Below are positions 45,156-53,003 of a DNA stretch of 64,000 nucleotides, piece after piece (position 1 is the stretch's first letter; every line of letters starts with the position of its first letter). Made by a program: the position numbers and the translations under genes. The notes under the pieces are model-generated. The model made no database searches, was not told the origin of the DNA, and saw only the letters and a list, made by a program, of their open reading frames with translations. This DNA is from Sphingomonas yantingensis (lineage in GTDB: Bacteria > Pseudomonadota > Alphaproteobacteria > Sphingomonadales > Sphingomonadaceae): positions 372,001 to 436,000 of the forward strand of contig NZ_JACIJJ010000002.1 of NCBI RefSeq assembly GCF_014199325.1. Reading direction: 5' to 3'.

Positions 45156-46457
45156 ATGCTCCAGCAGACCGGCGCCGCGTTCGCGGCGGAGGCTCGTTCG
45201 CGCGCGAACAAGCCGATGATCCTGTGCGATCTTACGCAAAGCTATTCGCCGGCCGGCGGTGGCGGCATCAGCACATACCTGCGCGAAAAGCGCGACTATG
45301 TGCTGCGCGAGACGCCGCACCATTTGCTTCAGATCGTGCCGGGGCCCGAGGACCGGGTGACGGTGAACGGCCGCCACATCTTTGCCGAGGTCGGCGCAGA
45401 CCCCGTGCACGGCAGCCCGAACTATCGCTTCATCCTGCGCACCGGGGTCGTTCGAGACCTGCTCGCGCAGTATCGGCCCGACGTGATCGAATCGCTGTGT
45501 CCGTGGGTGCTGCCCTGGACGGCGATCCATCATCGCCGCGCGTTTCCCGACACGACGCTGATCGCGGGCTATCGCACCGACTTCCCCAACGCTCACGTCT
45601 ATCGCGTCGGGGCCGAGAAGCTGGGCGAGACGATCGGCCGCGGGCTTCGCTGGCTGTCCTATGGCTATGCCGAGATCACCTATCGCGAGTTCGACTGGGT
45701 CTATACGCTGAGCGAAGCCGCTCGCGAGCCGCTGGGCAAGCGCGGCATCCACCAGACCTCGGTCCTGCCGCTGGGCGTCGATACCACGTTGTTCAACCCG
45801 GGTCGGCGCGATCCGGGCTATCGTGCGGAACTCGGCCTGCCGGGTGACGGGCCGCTGCTCGTCTATGCGGGCCGCATCGACAACGAGAAGCGCGCTGATC
45901 GGCTGGTCGACATGTTCCGCCGCCTGCCGAGATCGCTGGGCGCCGCGCTGGTGATGATTGGCGACGGCAAGCTGCGCGAGCCGCTGGCGGCGGCCGCAGC
46001 CGATCTGCCGATCGCCTTCACCGGGTTCGAAAAGGACCGCGCCGAACTCGCCCGCGCGCTCGCCTCGTCGGACATCTATGTCTCGGCGATGGCGGACGAG
46101 ACGTTCGGCGTCTCCGTGCTCGAGGCGCAGGCGGCCGGGCTGCCCGTCGTCGGCGTGACCGGCGGGGCGATGCCCGACCGCGTGCCGGCGGGGCTGGGGA
46201 TGCTCGGTCCCGTCGACGACGTGGCGGCGATGGCGCGCAACGTCGAGGCGGTGTGGGCGGGCGACGCCGCCGGCATGGGCCGCGCCGCGCGCGACGTGGT
46301 GGTGGCCGGTTTCGGCTGGGACCGGACGTTCGAGCGGCTGCTGGGCGAGATCTATCCGGCCGCGATGGCGGTTAGTGCCGATCGCGTCGCGCGCCGGACC
46401 GCTAATCGCTTCGCCTCGGCGCGGCCGTCGCTGCCCGCGGGTCTGGTGACTGCCTGA
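45156..46457 (+). CDS. GT4-type glycosyltransferase
   Basis: A 433-residue GT-B fold glycosyltransferase. The N-terminal half begins after a short extension (about 20 residues) with ILCDLTQSYSPAGGGGISTY, and the C-terminal Rossmann half has LLVYAGRIDNEKRADRLVDMF and the donor-binding ADETFGVSVLEAQAAGLPVV with the E-x7-E pair. It has no membrane segment. The donor and acceptor are unknown; a mannosyl- or glucosyl-lipid product is a common role for this type. A strong terminator follows. Confidence 0.9.
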   Translation: MLQQTGAAFAAEARSRANKPMILCDLTQSYSPAGGGGISTYLREKRDYVLRETPHHLLQIVPGPEDRVTVNGRHIFAEVGADPVHGSPNYRFILRTGVVRDLLAQYRPDVIESLCPWVLPWTAIHHRRAFPDTTLIAGYRTDFPNAHVYRVGAEKLGETIGRGLRWLSYGYAEITYREFDWVYTLSEAAREPLGKRGIHQTSVLPLGVDTTLFNPGRRDPGYRAELGLPGDGPLLVYAGRIDNEKRADRLVDMFRRLPRSLGAALVMIGDGKLREPLAAAAADLPIAFTGFEKDRAELARALASSDIYVSAMADETFGVSVLEAQAAGLPVVGVTGGAMPDRVPAGLGMLGPVDDVAAMARNVEAVWAGDAAGMGRAARDVVVAGFGWDRTFERLLGEIYPAAMAVSADRVARRTANRFASARPSLPAGLVTA

Positions 46458-46464
46458 AGGAAAT

Positions 46465-46508
46465 CCGGGTGGGCGAGCCGCCTTGGACGGGGCGGCTCGC
46501 CCGGGTTT
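46465..46508 (+). terminator. Strong rho-independent terminator
   Basis: GGGCGAGCCGCC (46471-46482) pairs perfectly over 12 bases with GGCGGCTCGCCC (46491-46502), with an eight-base loop and a short TTT. It lies eight bases after the glycosyltransferase stop. Confidence 0.85.
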
Positions 46509-46659
46509 GAAGCGTCGGACTGACGTTCGTCGGATGCGCAGATGTATAAGCACCTGGCGTGCCAGTTACGCCAACCCGCGAAAATGCAGCGTTTCTTTCG
46601 TTAACGGCTCTTCACCTCGATCGCTGGTTGTAAGCTGTTCCGACAGTCGGTCCAACCGC

Positions 46660-46698
46660 TTGACTACATCTGTAATCGCTGCGATTACATCCGTAGTC
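46660..46698 (+). promoter_or_regulatory. Promoter with paired BlaI-type operators
   Basis: GACTACATCTGTAATCGC (46662-46679) and GCGATTACATCCGTAGTC (46681-46698) are near-mirror copies around one base. Each holds a TACA-N2-TGTA or TACA-N2-CGTA core, the BlaI/MecI recognition pattern. A -35 TTGACT (46660-46665) and a -10 GATTAC (46683-46688) with a 17-base spacer are embedded in it, so the bound repressor would block transcription. The gene at 46712 encodes such a repressor, giving autoregulation. Confidence 0.75.
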
Positions 46699-46711
46699 GA
46701 AAGGGCGTGTG

Positions 46712-47080
46712 ATGACCGAGCGAATCAGCGATGCCGAACATGCGGTGATGGAGGTGCTGTGGGATGAGAGTCCGCTCACCGCGCAGGAAGTGGCCGAGCG
46801 GGTGCCCGTCGATCGCGACTGGAGCGTCAACACCGTCAAGACGCTGCTGGGCCGGCTGCTCGGCAAGAGCATCATCGCGCATGAGGAGGATGGCCGGCGC
46901 TATCGATACCGTCCGCTCGTCGCGCGCGAGGATTATGTCTCGGGCGAGTCGAAGAAGCTGATCGACCGGCTGTTCGGTGGCCGCCTGACGCCGCTGGTCG
47001 CGCATCTGGCCGAGCGCGATGAACTGAGCCGCGACGACATCGCCGAGATCGAGGCGTTGCTCCGGGAGCTCAAGCAATGA
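46712..47080 (+). CDS. blaI: BlaI/MecI/CopY family repressor
   Basis: A 122-residue winged-helix repressor. MTERISDAEHAVMEVLWDES is the standard start, followed by AQEVAERV, the recognition helix SVNTVKTLLGRLLGK, the wing EEDGRRYRYRPLV and a C-terminal dimer helix. An in-frame GTG lies directly before the ATG. The operator is directly upstream. Its stop overlaps the M56 peptidase start (ATGA). No beta-lactamase or PBP2a-like gene is nearby, so the regulated target is unknown. Confidence 0.92.
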   Translation: MTERISDAEHAVMEVLWDESPLTAQEVAERVPVDRDWSVNTVKTLLGRLLGKSIIAHEEDGRRYRYRPLVAREDYVSGESKKLIDRLFGGRLTPLVAHLAERDELSRDDIAEIEALLRELKQ

Positions 47081-48624
47081 TCGCCTGGGCTATTGAGACG
47101 GTCGTCGCCACCACGCTCCTGATGGCGTTGGTTCTGGTGATCCGCGCGCCGGTGCGACGCTGGGTAGGGCCACAAATCGCCTATGCTTTATGGGCGATCC
47201 CGTTGCTGCGGATGGTGCTGCCGCCGATGCCCGCCGAATGGCGCGGGCGGATGGTGCCGACCCTGCCGGTTCCCGAGGATATCGTCATCTCGCTGGGCCA
47301 TCCCGTCGCGGTGCTGCCCGCGGTGCCCGAGACGGGCATCGGTTGGCCGACAGCAGTGATTGGCATCTGGGCGATCGGCGCGATCGGGTTCGCCGGCTGG
47401 CACCTTATCGTCTATTCGCGCTTCTGCGCACGGATCAAGGCAGGCGGGCGGCGGCGCGCCGCGCTGGTCGATGGGCGTGTCGCGATGATCGAGAGCAATG
47501 CCGCCGCCGGGCCGCTCGCCTTCGGCATCTGGCGCAAATATGTCGCGTTCCCGGCGGATTTCGCCGAACGCTATGACGAGATGGAGCGCGACCTCGCGCT
47601 CGCACACGAGCTTGGCCATCATGCCCGCGGCGACCTTGCCGCCAACTGGGCGGCGCTGGCGATGCTCGCGTTCCACTGGTTCAATCCGGTCGCGTGGCGC
47701 GCGTTTCGTGCCTTTCGCGCCGATCAAGAAATGGCCTGCGATGCGCTCGTGCTTGCCGGTCGTCACCCGGCGCTGCGCCATGCCTATGGTCGCGCCATCG
47801 TCAAGAGCGCGCATGGGGGCGCGGTCTCGGCAGCTTGTCACCTGCACACGATCAACGAGATCAAAGGGAGGCTCCGCATGTTGACCCACCACCAGAAACC
47901 GACCCGTCGTACCACCCGCGTCGGGCTTGCCGGCATCACCGCCCTCGCGCTCACGGGCCTCGCGCTCACCGCGTCGGGGACCCGCGCGGCCGAGAACCTG
48001 AAGGCCAAGGTCGAGGATCGCATCGGCGTGCGCATCGCCGATATCGAGCTGCCGCAGCTGCCCGAACCGCCGGCACCGCCAGCCCCGGCCGAAGCAGCGG
48101 AGGCGCCCGCCGCGGCGGCCGCGCCCGACGCGCCCGACGCGCCCGGTGCGCCGCCCGCACACCGGGTGCATGTATACAAGGTCAAGGACGGCAAGCGCAC
48201 GATCGTCGTTCGCCGCGGCGACCCTGTCGATCCCGCCGAGATGGCGCGCCTGTCGGCTGATACCGAGCGTCTCGCCGCCGACGCAGAGCGCATGGCTGCG
48301 ACGATCCGCGTGCCAGAGATCAAGGAAATGCGCTGTGGTGGTGCCGGCCCGACGAGCTACAGCGTCGCGACCGCCGGCGGCCGTTCGATCAGCCGCACGG
48401 TGATCTGCACCGACCGGATCGAGCGCGCAGCGAGTGAGGGCGCGCGTGCCGCTGCCAAAGCCGGGCAGACGCGGGCGTTTGCGATGGCGACGGCCCGCGC
48501 CTCGATCCAGAGCGCTCGCGCCCACATCCAGGCCGAACCCAGCCGGAGCGATGCCGATCGGCGCGAGGCACTGGCCGGTCTCGACGAGGCGATGGCCGAG
48601 GTCGAGCGCCAGACGGGCGAGTAA
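47077..48624 (+). CDS. M56 family membrane metallopeptidase (BlaR1-like sensor)
   Basis: A 515-residue antirepressor-type protein. Membrane helices are visible at 8-24, 34-48, 92-112 and 195-206; another follows at about 278-296. The zinc motif is HELGH at 177-181 with a third ligand E218 (RADQEMACDA), and FNPVAW is the family marker. The periplasmic C-terminus is not a penicillin-binding domain; it is a Pro/Ala/Glu-rich segment (about 335-360), a basic strand (HRVHVYKVKDGKRTIVVRRG) and a helical tail. The ligand it senses is therefore probably not a beta-lactam. Confidence 0.9.
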   Translation: MIAWAIETVVATTLLMALVLVIRAPVRRWVGPQIAYALWAIPLLRMVLPPMPAEWRGRMVPTLPVPEDIVISLGHPVAVLPAVPETGIGWPTAVIGIWAIGAIGFAGWHLIVYSRFCARIKAGGRRRAALVDGRVAMIESNAAAGPLAFGIWRKYVAFPADFAERYDEMERDLALAHELGHHARGDLAANWAALAMLAFHWFNPVAWRAFRAFRADQEMACDALVLAGRHPALRHAYGRAIVKSAHGGAVSAACHLHTINEIKGRLRMLTHHQKPTRRTTRVGLAGITALALTGLALTASGTRAAENLKAKVEDRIGVRIADIELPQLPEPPAPPAPAEAAEAPAAAAAPDAPDAPGAPPAHRVHVYKVKDGKRTIVVRRGDPVDPAEMARLSADTERLAADAERMAATIRVPEIKEMRCGGAGPTSYSVATAGGRSISRTVICTDRIERAASEGARAAAKAGQTRAFAMATARASIQSARAHIQAEPSRSDADRREALAGLDEAMAEVERQTGE

Positions 48625-48645
48625 GTCGCCGGCCGCCGGAGGGGA

Positions 48646-48864
48646 TCAGCCCTTCCGGCGGCTGCCGCGGTTCGAATAGATGAGCGCCGCGGCCAGCGCC
48701 GCCGAGCCGATGCCGACCCCCGCGACGGTCGCGATCTGCCACTTCTTGCCCTCGCTGGGCAGCGGCGGATTGGCGCCGGTGGCGGAACGGCGATCCTTGA
48801 CCGCGCGCGCATGCTTGGCCGCGGCCAAAATCTCGTTTTCGGGCAAATCGTCGCTGTCGGCCAT
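48646..48864 (-). CDS. Small single-helix membrane protein
   Basis: A 72-residue protein. A charged N-terminal half (MADSDDLPENEILAAAKHAR) is followed by one membrane helix (about 47-62, IATVAGVGIGSAALAAALIY) and a basic end. GAGGAGAGG precedes the ATG. It is transcribed just after tgt on the same strand, 14 bases away, and converges with the M56 gene. No known family is recognised. Confidence 0.7.
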   Translation of the reverse strand: MADSDDLPENEILAAAKHARAVKDRRSATGANPPLPSEGKKWQIATVAGVGIGSAALAAALIYSNRGSRRKG

Positions 48865-48878
48865 TTGGGCTCCTCTCC

Positions 48879-50039
48879 TCAAGCTTTCGAAACGCCTGCC
48901 GCTGCTGGTCGCTCCGCATAGTAATTCGTACGGAACGTCGCGGCAAAGTCCGCTAGCGTTCCCGCACCGATCGCGGCGCGAAGGTCCGCCATCAGCGTCT
49001 GGTAGAACCAGAGGTTATGCTCGGTCATCAGCATCGCGCCCAGGATCTCGCCGGCGCGGACGAGATGGTGGAGATACGCCCGGCTCCACGTGCCGCAGAC
49101 GGGGCAGGGGCAGGCGGGGTCGAGCGGCCCCTGATCCTCGGCAAAGCGGGCGTTGCGGATGTTGATCGGTCCGCCGCGCGTGAACGCCTGGCCGGTGCGG
49201 CCCGATCGGGTGGGCAGCACGCAGTCGAACATGTCGATGCCGCGCTCGACCGCGCCGACGATGTCATCGGGCTTGCCGACACCCATCAGGTATCGCGGCT
49301 TGGCGGGGTCGAGCTGGCCCGGCGCATAGTCGAGCACGCCGAACATCGCCTCCTGCCCCTCACCGACGGCAAGGCCGCCGACCGCATAGCCGTCGAAGCC
49401 GATATGCTTGAGCGCGTCGGCGGACTCGCGGCGCAGCCCCTCGTCGAGCGCGCCTTGCTGGATGCCGAATAGCGCCGCGCGTTCGGCATGGTCGCCGCCT
49501 GCGTCGAAGCCCTCGCGGCTGCGCTGCGCCCAGCGCATCGATCGTTCCATCGCCGCGGCCTGCACCTCTCGCGTCGAGGTCGTCGGGACGAGCTCGTCGA
49601 ACGCCATGACGATATCGCTGCCGAGCAGGCGCTGGATCTCCATCGACCGCTCAGGGCTGATGAGGTGGCGGGAGCCGTCGAGGTGGCTCTTGAAGGCGAC
49701 GCCCTCCTCGCTGCGCTTGGTCAGTTCGGCGAGGCTCATCACCTGATAGCCGCCGCTGTCGGTCAGGATCGGGCGGTCCCAGCCCATGAAGCCGTGCAGC
49801 CCGCCCAGCCGGTTCACCCGCTCGGCAGTGGGGCGCAGCATCAAGTGATAGGTGTTGCCGAGCAGGATGTCGGCGCCCGAAGCGCGCACGTCGGCGGGCT
49901 TCATCGCCTTGACCGTGGCGGCGGTGCCGACGGGCATGAAGGCGGGCGTGCGGATCGTGCCGCGACGCATCGCGATCTCGCCGAGCCGCGCACGGCCGTC
50001 GGTAGCCTGGATGGTGAAGGAGAAACGGGGTGGGGTCAT
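48879..50039 (-). CDS. tgt: Queuine tRNA-ribosyltransferase
   Basis: A 386-residue TGT that exchanges guanine for preQ1 at the wobble position of GUN-anticodon tRNAs. ATG at 50039 ([20 protein letters not shown]) is the usual start; the open codons upstream are not part of the gene. Active-site features are [23 protein letters not shown], and [17 protein letters not shown] with the catalytic aspartate. The zinc site is [17 protein letters not shown]. Length fits the family. Confidence 0.97.
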   Translation of the reverse strand: MTPPRFSFTIQATDGRARLGEIAMRRGTIRTPAFMPVGTAATVKAMKPADVRASGADILLGNTYHLMLRPTAERVNRLGGLHGFMGWDRPILTDSGGYQVMSLAELTKRSEEGVAFKSHLDGSRHLISPERSMEIQRLLGSDIVMAFDELVPTTSTREVQAAAMERSMRWAQRSREGFDAGGDHAERAALFGIQQGALDEGLRRESADALKHIGFDGYAVGGLAVGEGQEAMFGVLDYAPGQLDPAKPRYLMGVGKPDDIVGAVERGIDMFDCVLPTRSGRTGQAFTRGGPINIRNARFAEDQGPLDPACPCPVCGTWSRAYLHHLVRAGEILGAMLMTEHNLWFYQTLMADLRAAIGAGTLADFAATFRTNYYAERPAAAGVSKA

Positions 50040-50137
50040 GGGGCGCTTCCCATGCCGCGCCGCGCCGCGCTTGCCAACCCGGCAGGGAGCCGGCGGCCCC
50101 CCGCTTCGTTCGATGCGCATCCAAAGGAGACGATGCG

Positions 50138-50299
50138 ATGGACAATCCACTGCGCCCCGGCGACCAGGCCGAACCCGGCACCCCCGGCACCGGCGAGAAT
50201 CTTTGCCGCGATTGCGGCGGGTCGGGACAGGTGGACGGGGGCGACTGCCCGACCTGTGACGGGACGGGCCGGGTGATCGAGGGGATCGGCGGCGGCTGA
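50138..50299 (+). CDS. 53-residue zinc miniprotein with two CxxCxGxG-type motifs
   Basis: [17 protein letters not shown] begins the protein, and the core [20 protein letters not shown] has two CxxCxGxG units like those of the DnaJ cysteine-rich domain, which would bind one zinc ion. AAAGGAGA lies nine bases before the ATG. It stands alone, divergent from tgt. Such short proteins are frequent in alphaproteobacteria, but their role is not known to me. Confidence 0.7.
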   Translation: MDNPLRPGDQAEPGTPGTGENLCRDCGGSGQVDGGDCPTCDGTGRVIEGIGGG

Positions 50300-50310
50300 T
50301 CCCCCGCACG

Positions 50311-51210
50311 TCACCGGATGTTCTTGCGCTCGATCGTCAGGCGCGGGTCGCGGCAGAGGCCGCAGTCCGGCCCCGTGAAACGCCGCGCGGCTGCCTTGTC
50401 GCCGAACAGCCGCCATTCGAGCCACGCGCCCACGACCTCTGCCGCGATGCCGCCATTGGGCTGCATGTAGGTGCCGCCATGGCCGACGGGGATGTTGACG
50501 ACGGCGGCGGGGATCGTGCCGATCCGCCGGAAATCGTCCATGCCGTTGGCATAAGCGATGTCGGTCGGCCCGCCGAGGACGTAGAGCGCGGACCCGTGCA
50601 GCCGCCCGATCGCATCCTTGCCGACGCGGATGCCCTCGATCGGGCCGGGCCCGTCGTTGAAGACGCCGCTGTTCATGACGACGATCGTCTTCACGCGGGG
50701 ATCGTCGGCGTTCATCAGCGCCTGCAGTCCGCCGCAGCTGAAGCCGGATATCGCGATGCGGGCGGGGTCGATGCGACCTTTCAGCGGGCTGCCGGTGCGG
50801 CCGTTCTCCGCGATCGCCCAGTCGATCGCTTGCCGGAGCGCCGAGGCTGGAGTCGCGGCGGTCAGCCTGCCCGGCGGGCCGGTCCGCGGCGCCGCCGGGG
50901 CCGCACCGGGGATCGTCCCCGGCGCGATCGCCAGATAGCCGCGCGAGGCGATGTCGAGCAGGTGGTTGCGCGAACTCGTCCCGTCGGCGCTGCACCCGCC
51001 ATTGCCGAAGACATAGATGCCGAGCTTGCGACGGCCGAGCCCGGACAGGTCGCGCGGGCGATAGACGACATGCGCGGGCAGGGCGGGGACTGCCTCGAAC
51101 AAGGCCGGCCAGTTGCCCGACCCCGGCGTGGTCGCGGGCTCGGGCTTCGGCGCGTTCTGCGCGGCGAGCGGTGCGGCGGCGAGCGCCGCTAGGGCGAACA
51201 GCCGCTTCAT
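50311..51210 (-). CDS. Secreted alpha/beta hydrolase (PET hydrolase/cutinase-like fold)
   Basis: A 299-residue exported protein (signal peptide [17 protein letters not shown]). The nucleophile elbow is GFSCGG (about 154-159). A histidine late in the sequence ([10 protein letters not shown]) and an aspartate in GGPTDIAYA or NADDP are triad candidates. It starts inside the stop of the carboxylesterase gene (ATGA), so the two form an operon. Substrate unknown. It ends close to the zinc miniprotein on the other strand, with 11 bases between. Confidence 0.8.
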   Translation of the reverse strand: MKRLFALAALAAAPLAAQNAPKPEPATTPGSGNWPALFEAVPALPAHVVYRPRDLSGLGRRKLGIYVFGNGGCSADGTSSRNHLLDIASRGYLAIAPGTIPGAAPAAPRTGPPGRLTAATPASALRQAIDWAIAENGRTGSPLKGRIDPARIAISGFSCGGLQALMNADDPRVKTIVVMNSGVFNDGPGPIEGIRVGKDAIGRLHGSALYVLGGPTDIAYANGMDDFRRIGTIPAAVVNIPVGHGGTYMQPNGGIAAEVVGAWLEWRLFGDKAAARRFTGPDCGLCRDPRLTIERKNIR

Positions 51211-52883
51211 GCGAGCAGCAGCCGGCGCACGTCGCCCTCGGGATCGTCGACCATGCGGCTGCGGTCGTCGAACACCATCGTCTGGCAACGGGTCGGATCG
51301 GTGGGTGCCCAGGCAAGCCCCGGCTGGCTCGGATCGCCGGTCCGCGCGAAATTGGCGAACGATCGCGCGCACTTCGTGGCGAGTGCCCGCGCCTCGCGCG
51401 TGTCGCCGGTTCCCTGTTCGCATCGCTTCGTATTGTCGAAGAAGAAGGCGAGCTCGGCGGTGTGCCACGCGCCGGCGACGCCATCGAGCTGAGGCGACTG
51501 CCACTGGAAGTGGTATTGATAGACCGGCGCACCGCCCTGGTCGTGCTTCAGCTTGACCATCCGCTGGACGTTGTTGCGCATTGTGAGTCCCTGTACGCCG
51601 TAGCTGAGCGTGCGGATCGCTTTTTCAGGATGCGCCGTCTTCATGGCATCCACCAGTGCGTTGGCGCGGGTCCCACCCATCGTCGTCGCCAGTTGCGCAC
51701 GCCATTCGGCCTCGGTCGGGTTCTGGCTGAAGCGCATGCCCTCCTCGCTGGTCCCGCCGATGATGACGGGCACGTTGCGCGAGGCGTCGGGCGCGGCGTC
51801 GAAATAACTGCGCAGCGTGATGAGGCGGCCGTCCATCGTCGGTCCCCAGCCGACGCGCGGTGTGGCGGGGGGCGGCGCGCCGGGGCCGGGCAGGCCGCGG
51901 GCAGGGCCGTTGATCTCGCCCGCCACCGCGTTGCCCGCCTCGATCAGCCGGCTCCACTCCATCTTCTGCAACGCTTCGAGCGCCGCGCGCCCGGTACCGA
52001 TGTCCAGCCGCTTGATCACTGCGCGGGCGAAGTCGCGCGACTGCTCGCCGCTCGGGATATTGCCGCCGCCGCCGGACATGATCGCGGCGCGCCCGAACTG
52101 GCCCCTGGCGCTTTCCATGCCGAGCAGCGTCGTCACCTTCGACCCGCCGCCCGACTGCCCATAGATCATCACCAGAGCCGGATCGCCGCCGAACTGGGCG
52201 ATATTCTCCTGCACCCAGGCGAGCGCGGCGGTCAGGTCGGTCATGCCGACATTGACGCTGTCGGCATAGGCCTCACCCCCGAGCTCGGCCACGTCGAAGA
52301 AGCCGAGGACATTGAGCCGATGGTTGACCGACACCTGCACCACGTCGTGGTTGCGCGCCATCTGCGCCCCCTCGTGGCTGGGCAGCTCATAGGCCGAGCC
52401 GAAGGCGAAGCCGCCGCCGTGGAAATAGACCATCACCGGCCGCTTGCCCGACAGCGACGGGGTCCAGACGTTGAGCTTGAGCATATCCTCGCCGAGGAAG
52501 CCGTCGTCCCAGTCCTGAAGGAAGGTATGCTCGATCGCGCGCCAGCTGTGCAGCGTCTGCGGACAGTTGGCGCCGTAGACGAGCGCCATGTACGGGTCGG
52601 TCCACGGTCGGGGCGGCTTGGCGGGCAGCCAGCGGTTCGCGCCGCCGGTATCGTCGCCGTAAGGGATGCCCTTGAAATGGAAGACGTCGCCCGCGACGAA
52701 GCCGCGGACGGGGCCGTAGCGCGTCCGGGCGATCGCCGATTTCGGCGTCGAGCAGCCGCCCGGGCCGCTATGTGCGCCGGTCTTGACGCTGTCCGACGCC
52801 GCCGCATCGCTGCCGCCCGCGAGCATCAGGCCCGCCGGTGCCGCGCCGAGCAGCGCCCGCCGATCGAGGTTCAAGCCCTTCAT
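51207..52883 (-). CDS. Tat-exported type-B carboxylesterase
   Basis: A 558-residue carboxylesterase. The ATG at 52883 (MKGLNLDRRALLGAAPAG) gives a twin-arginine signal and follows GGGAG. The oxyanion loop is YFHGGGF at 153-159; the nucleophile is S244 in GQSGGG, which replaces the usual GESAGG. Glutamate and histidine triad members lie in GGTSEEGMRF and AWHTAELAF. It is the first gene of a two-gene operon with the hydrolase. A palindrome at 52902 lies 19 bases upstream. The likely role is removal of acyl groups from the imported glycan. Confidence 0.9.
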   Translation of the reverse strand: MKGLNLDRRALLGAAPAGLMLAGGSDAAASDSVKTGAHSGPGGCSTPKSAIARTRYGPVRGFVAGDVFHFKGIPYGDDTGGANRWLPAKPPRPWTDPYMALVYGANCPQTLHSWRAIEHTFLQDWDDGFLGEDMLKLNVWTPSLSGKRPVMVYFHGGGFAFGSAYELPSHEGAQMARNHDVVQVSVNHRLNVLGFFDVAELGGEAYADSVNVGMTDLTAALAWVQENIAQFGGDPALVMIYGQSGGGSKVTTLLGMESARGQFGRAAIMSGGGGNIPSGEQSRDFARAVIKRLDIGTGRAALEALQKMEWSRLIEAGNAVAGEINGPARGLPGPGAPPPATPRVGWGPTMDGRLITLRSYFDAAPDASRNVPVIIGGTSEEGMRFSQNPTEAEWRAQLATTMGGTRANALVDAMKTAHPEKAIRTLSYGVQGLTMRNNVQRMVKLKHDQGGAPVYQYHFQWQSPQLDGVAGAWHTAELAFFFDNTKRCEQGTGDTREARALATKCARSFANFARTGDPSQPGLAWAPTDPTRCQTMVFDDRSRMVDDPEGDVRRLLLA

Positions 52884-52901
52884 CTCGCTCTCCCGTTCCA
52901 T

Positions 52902-52913
52902 ATCCTATAGGAT
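52902..52913. promoter_or_regulatory. Palindrome ATCCTATAGGAT upstream of the esterase operon
   Basis: A perfect 12-base palindrome, 19-30 bases before the esterase ATG. The same CTATAGGAT core lies before the acetylxylan-esterase-like gene at 61580, and a related CTATATGAT before the receptor at 56062. It may be an operator for one regulator of the locus. Confidence 0.45.
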
Positions 52914-53003
52914 CAATGTGCACGATGCCGCCACCGGGTCCAGAAAAAAGGGTGGCGGCGCCGAAGCGCTGCCACCCTCCAAGGTTCGCCGTGCGGCGGG
53001 GGC

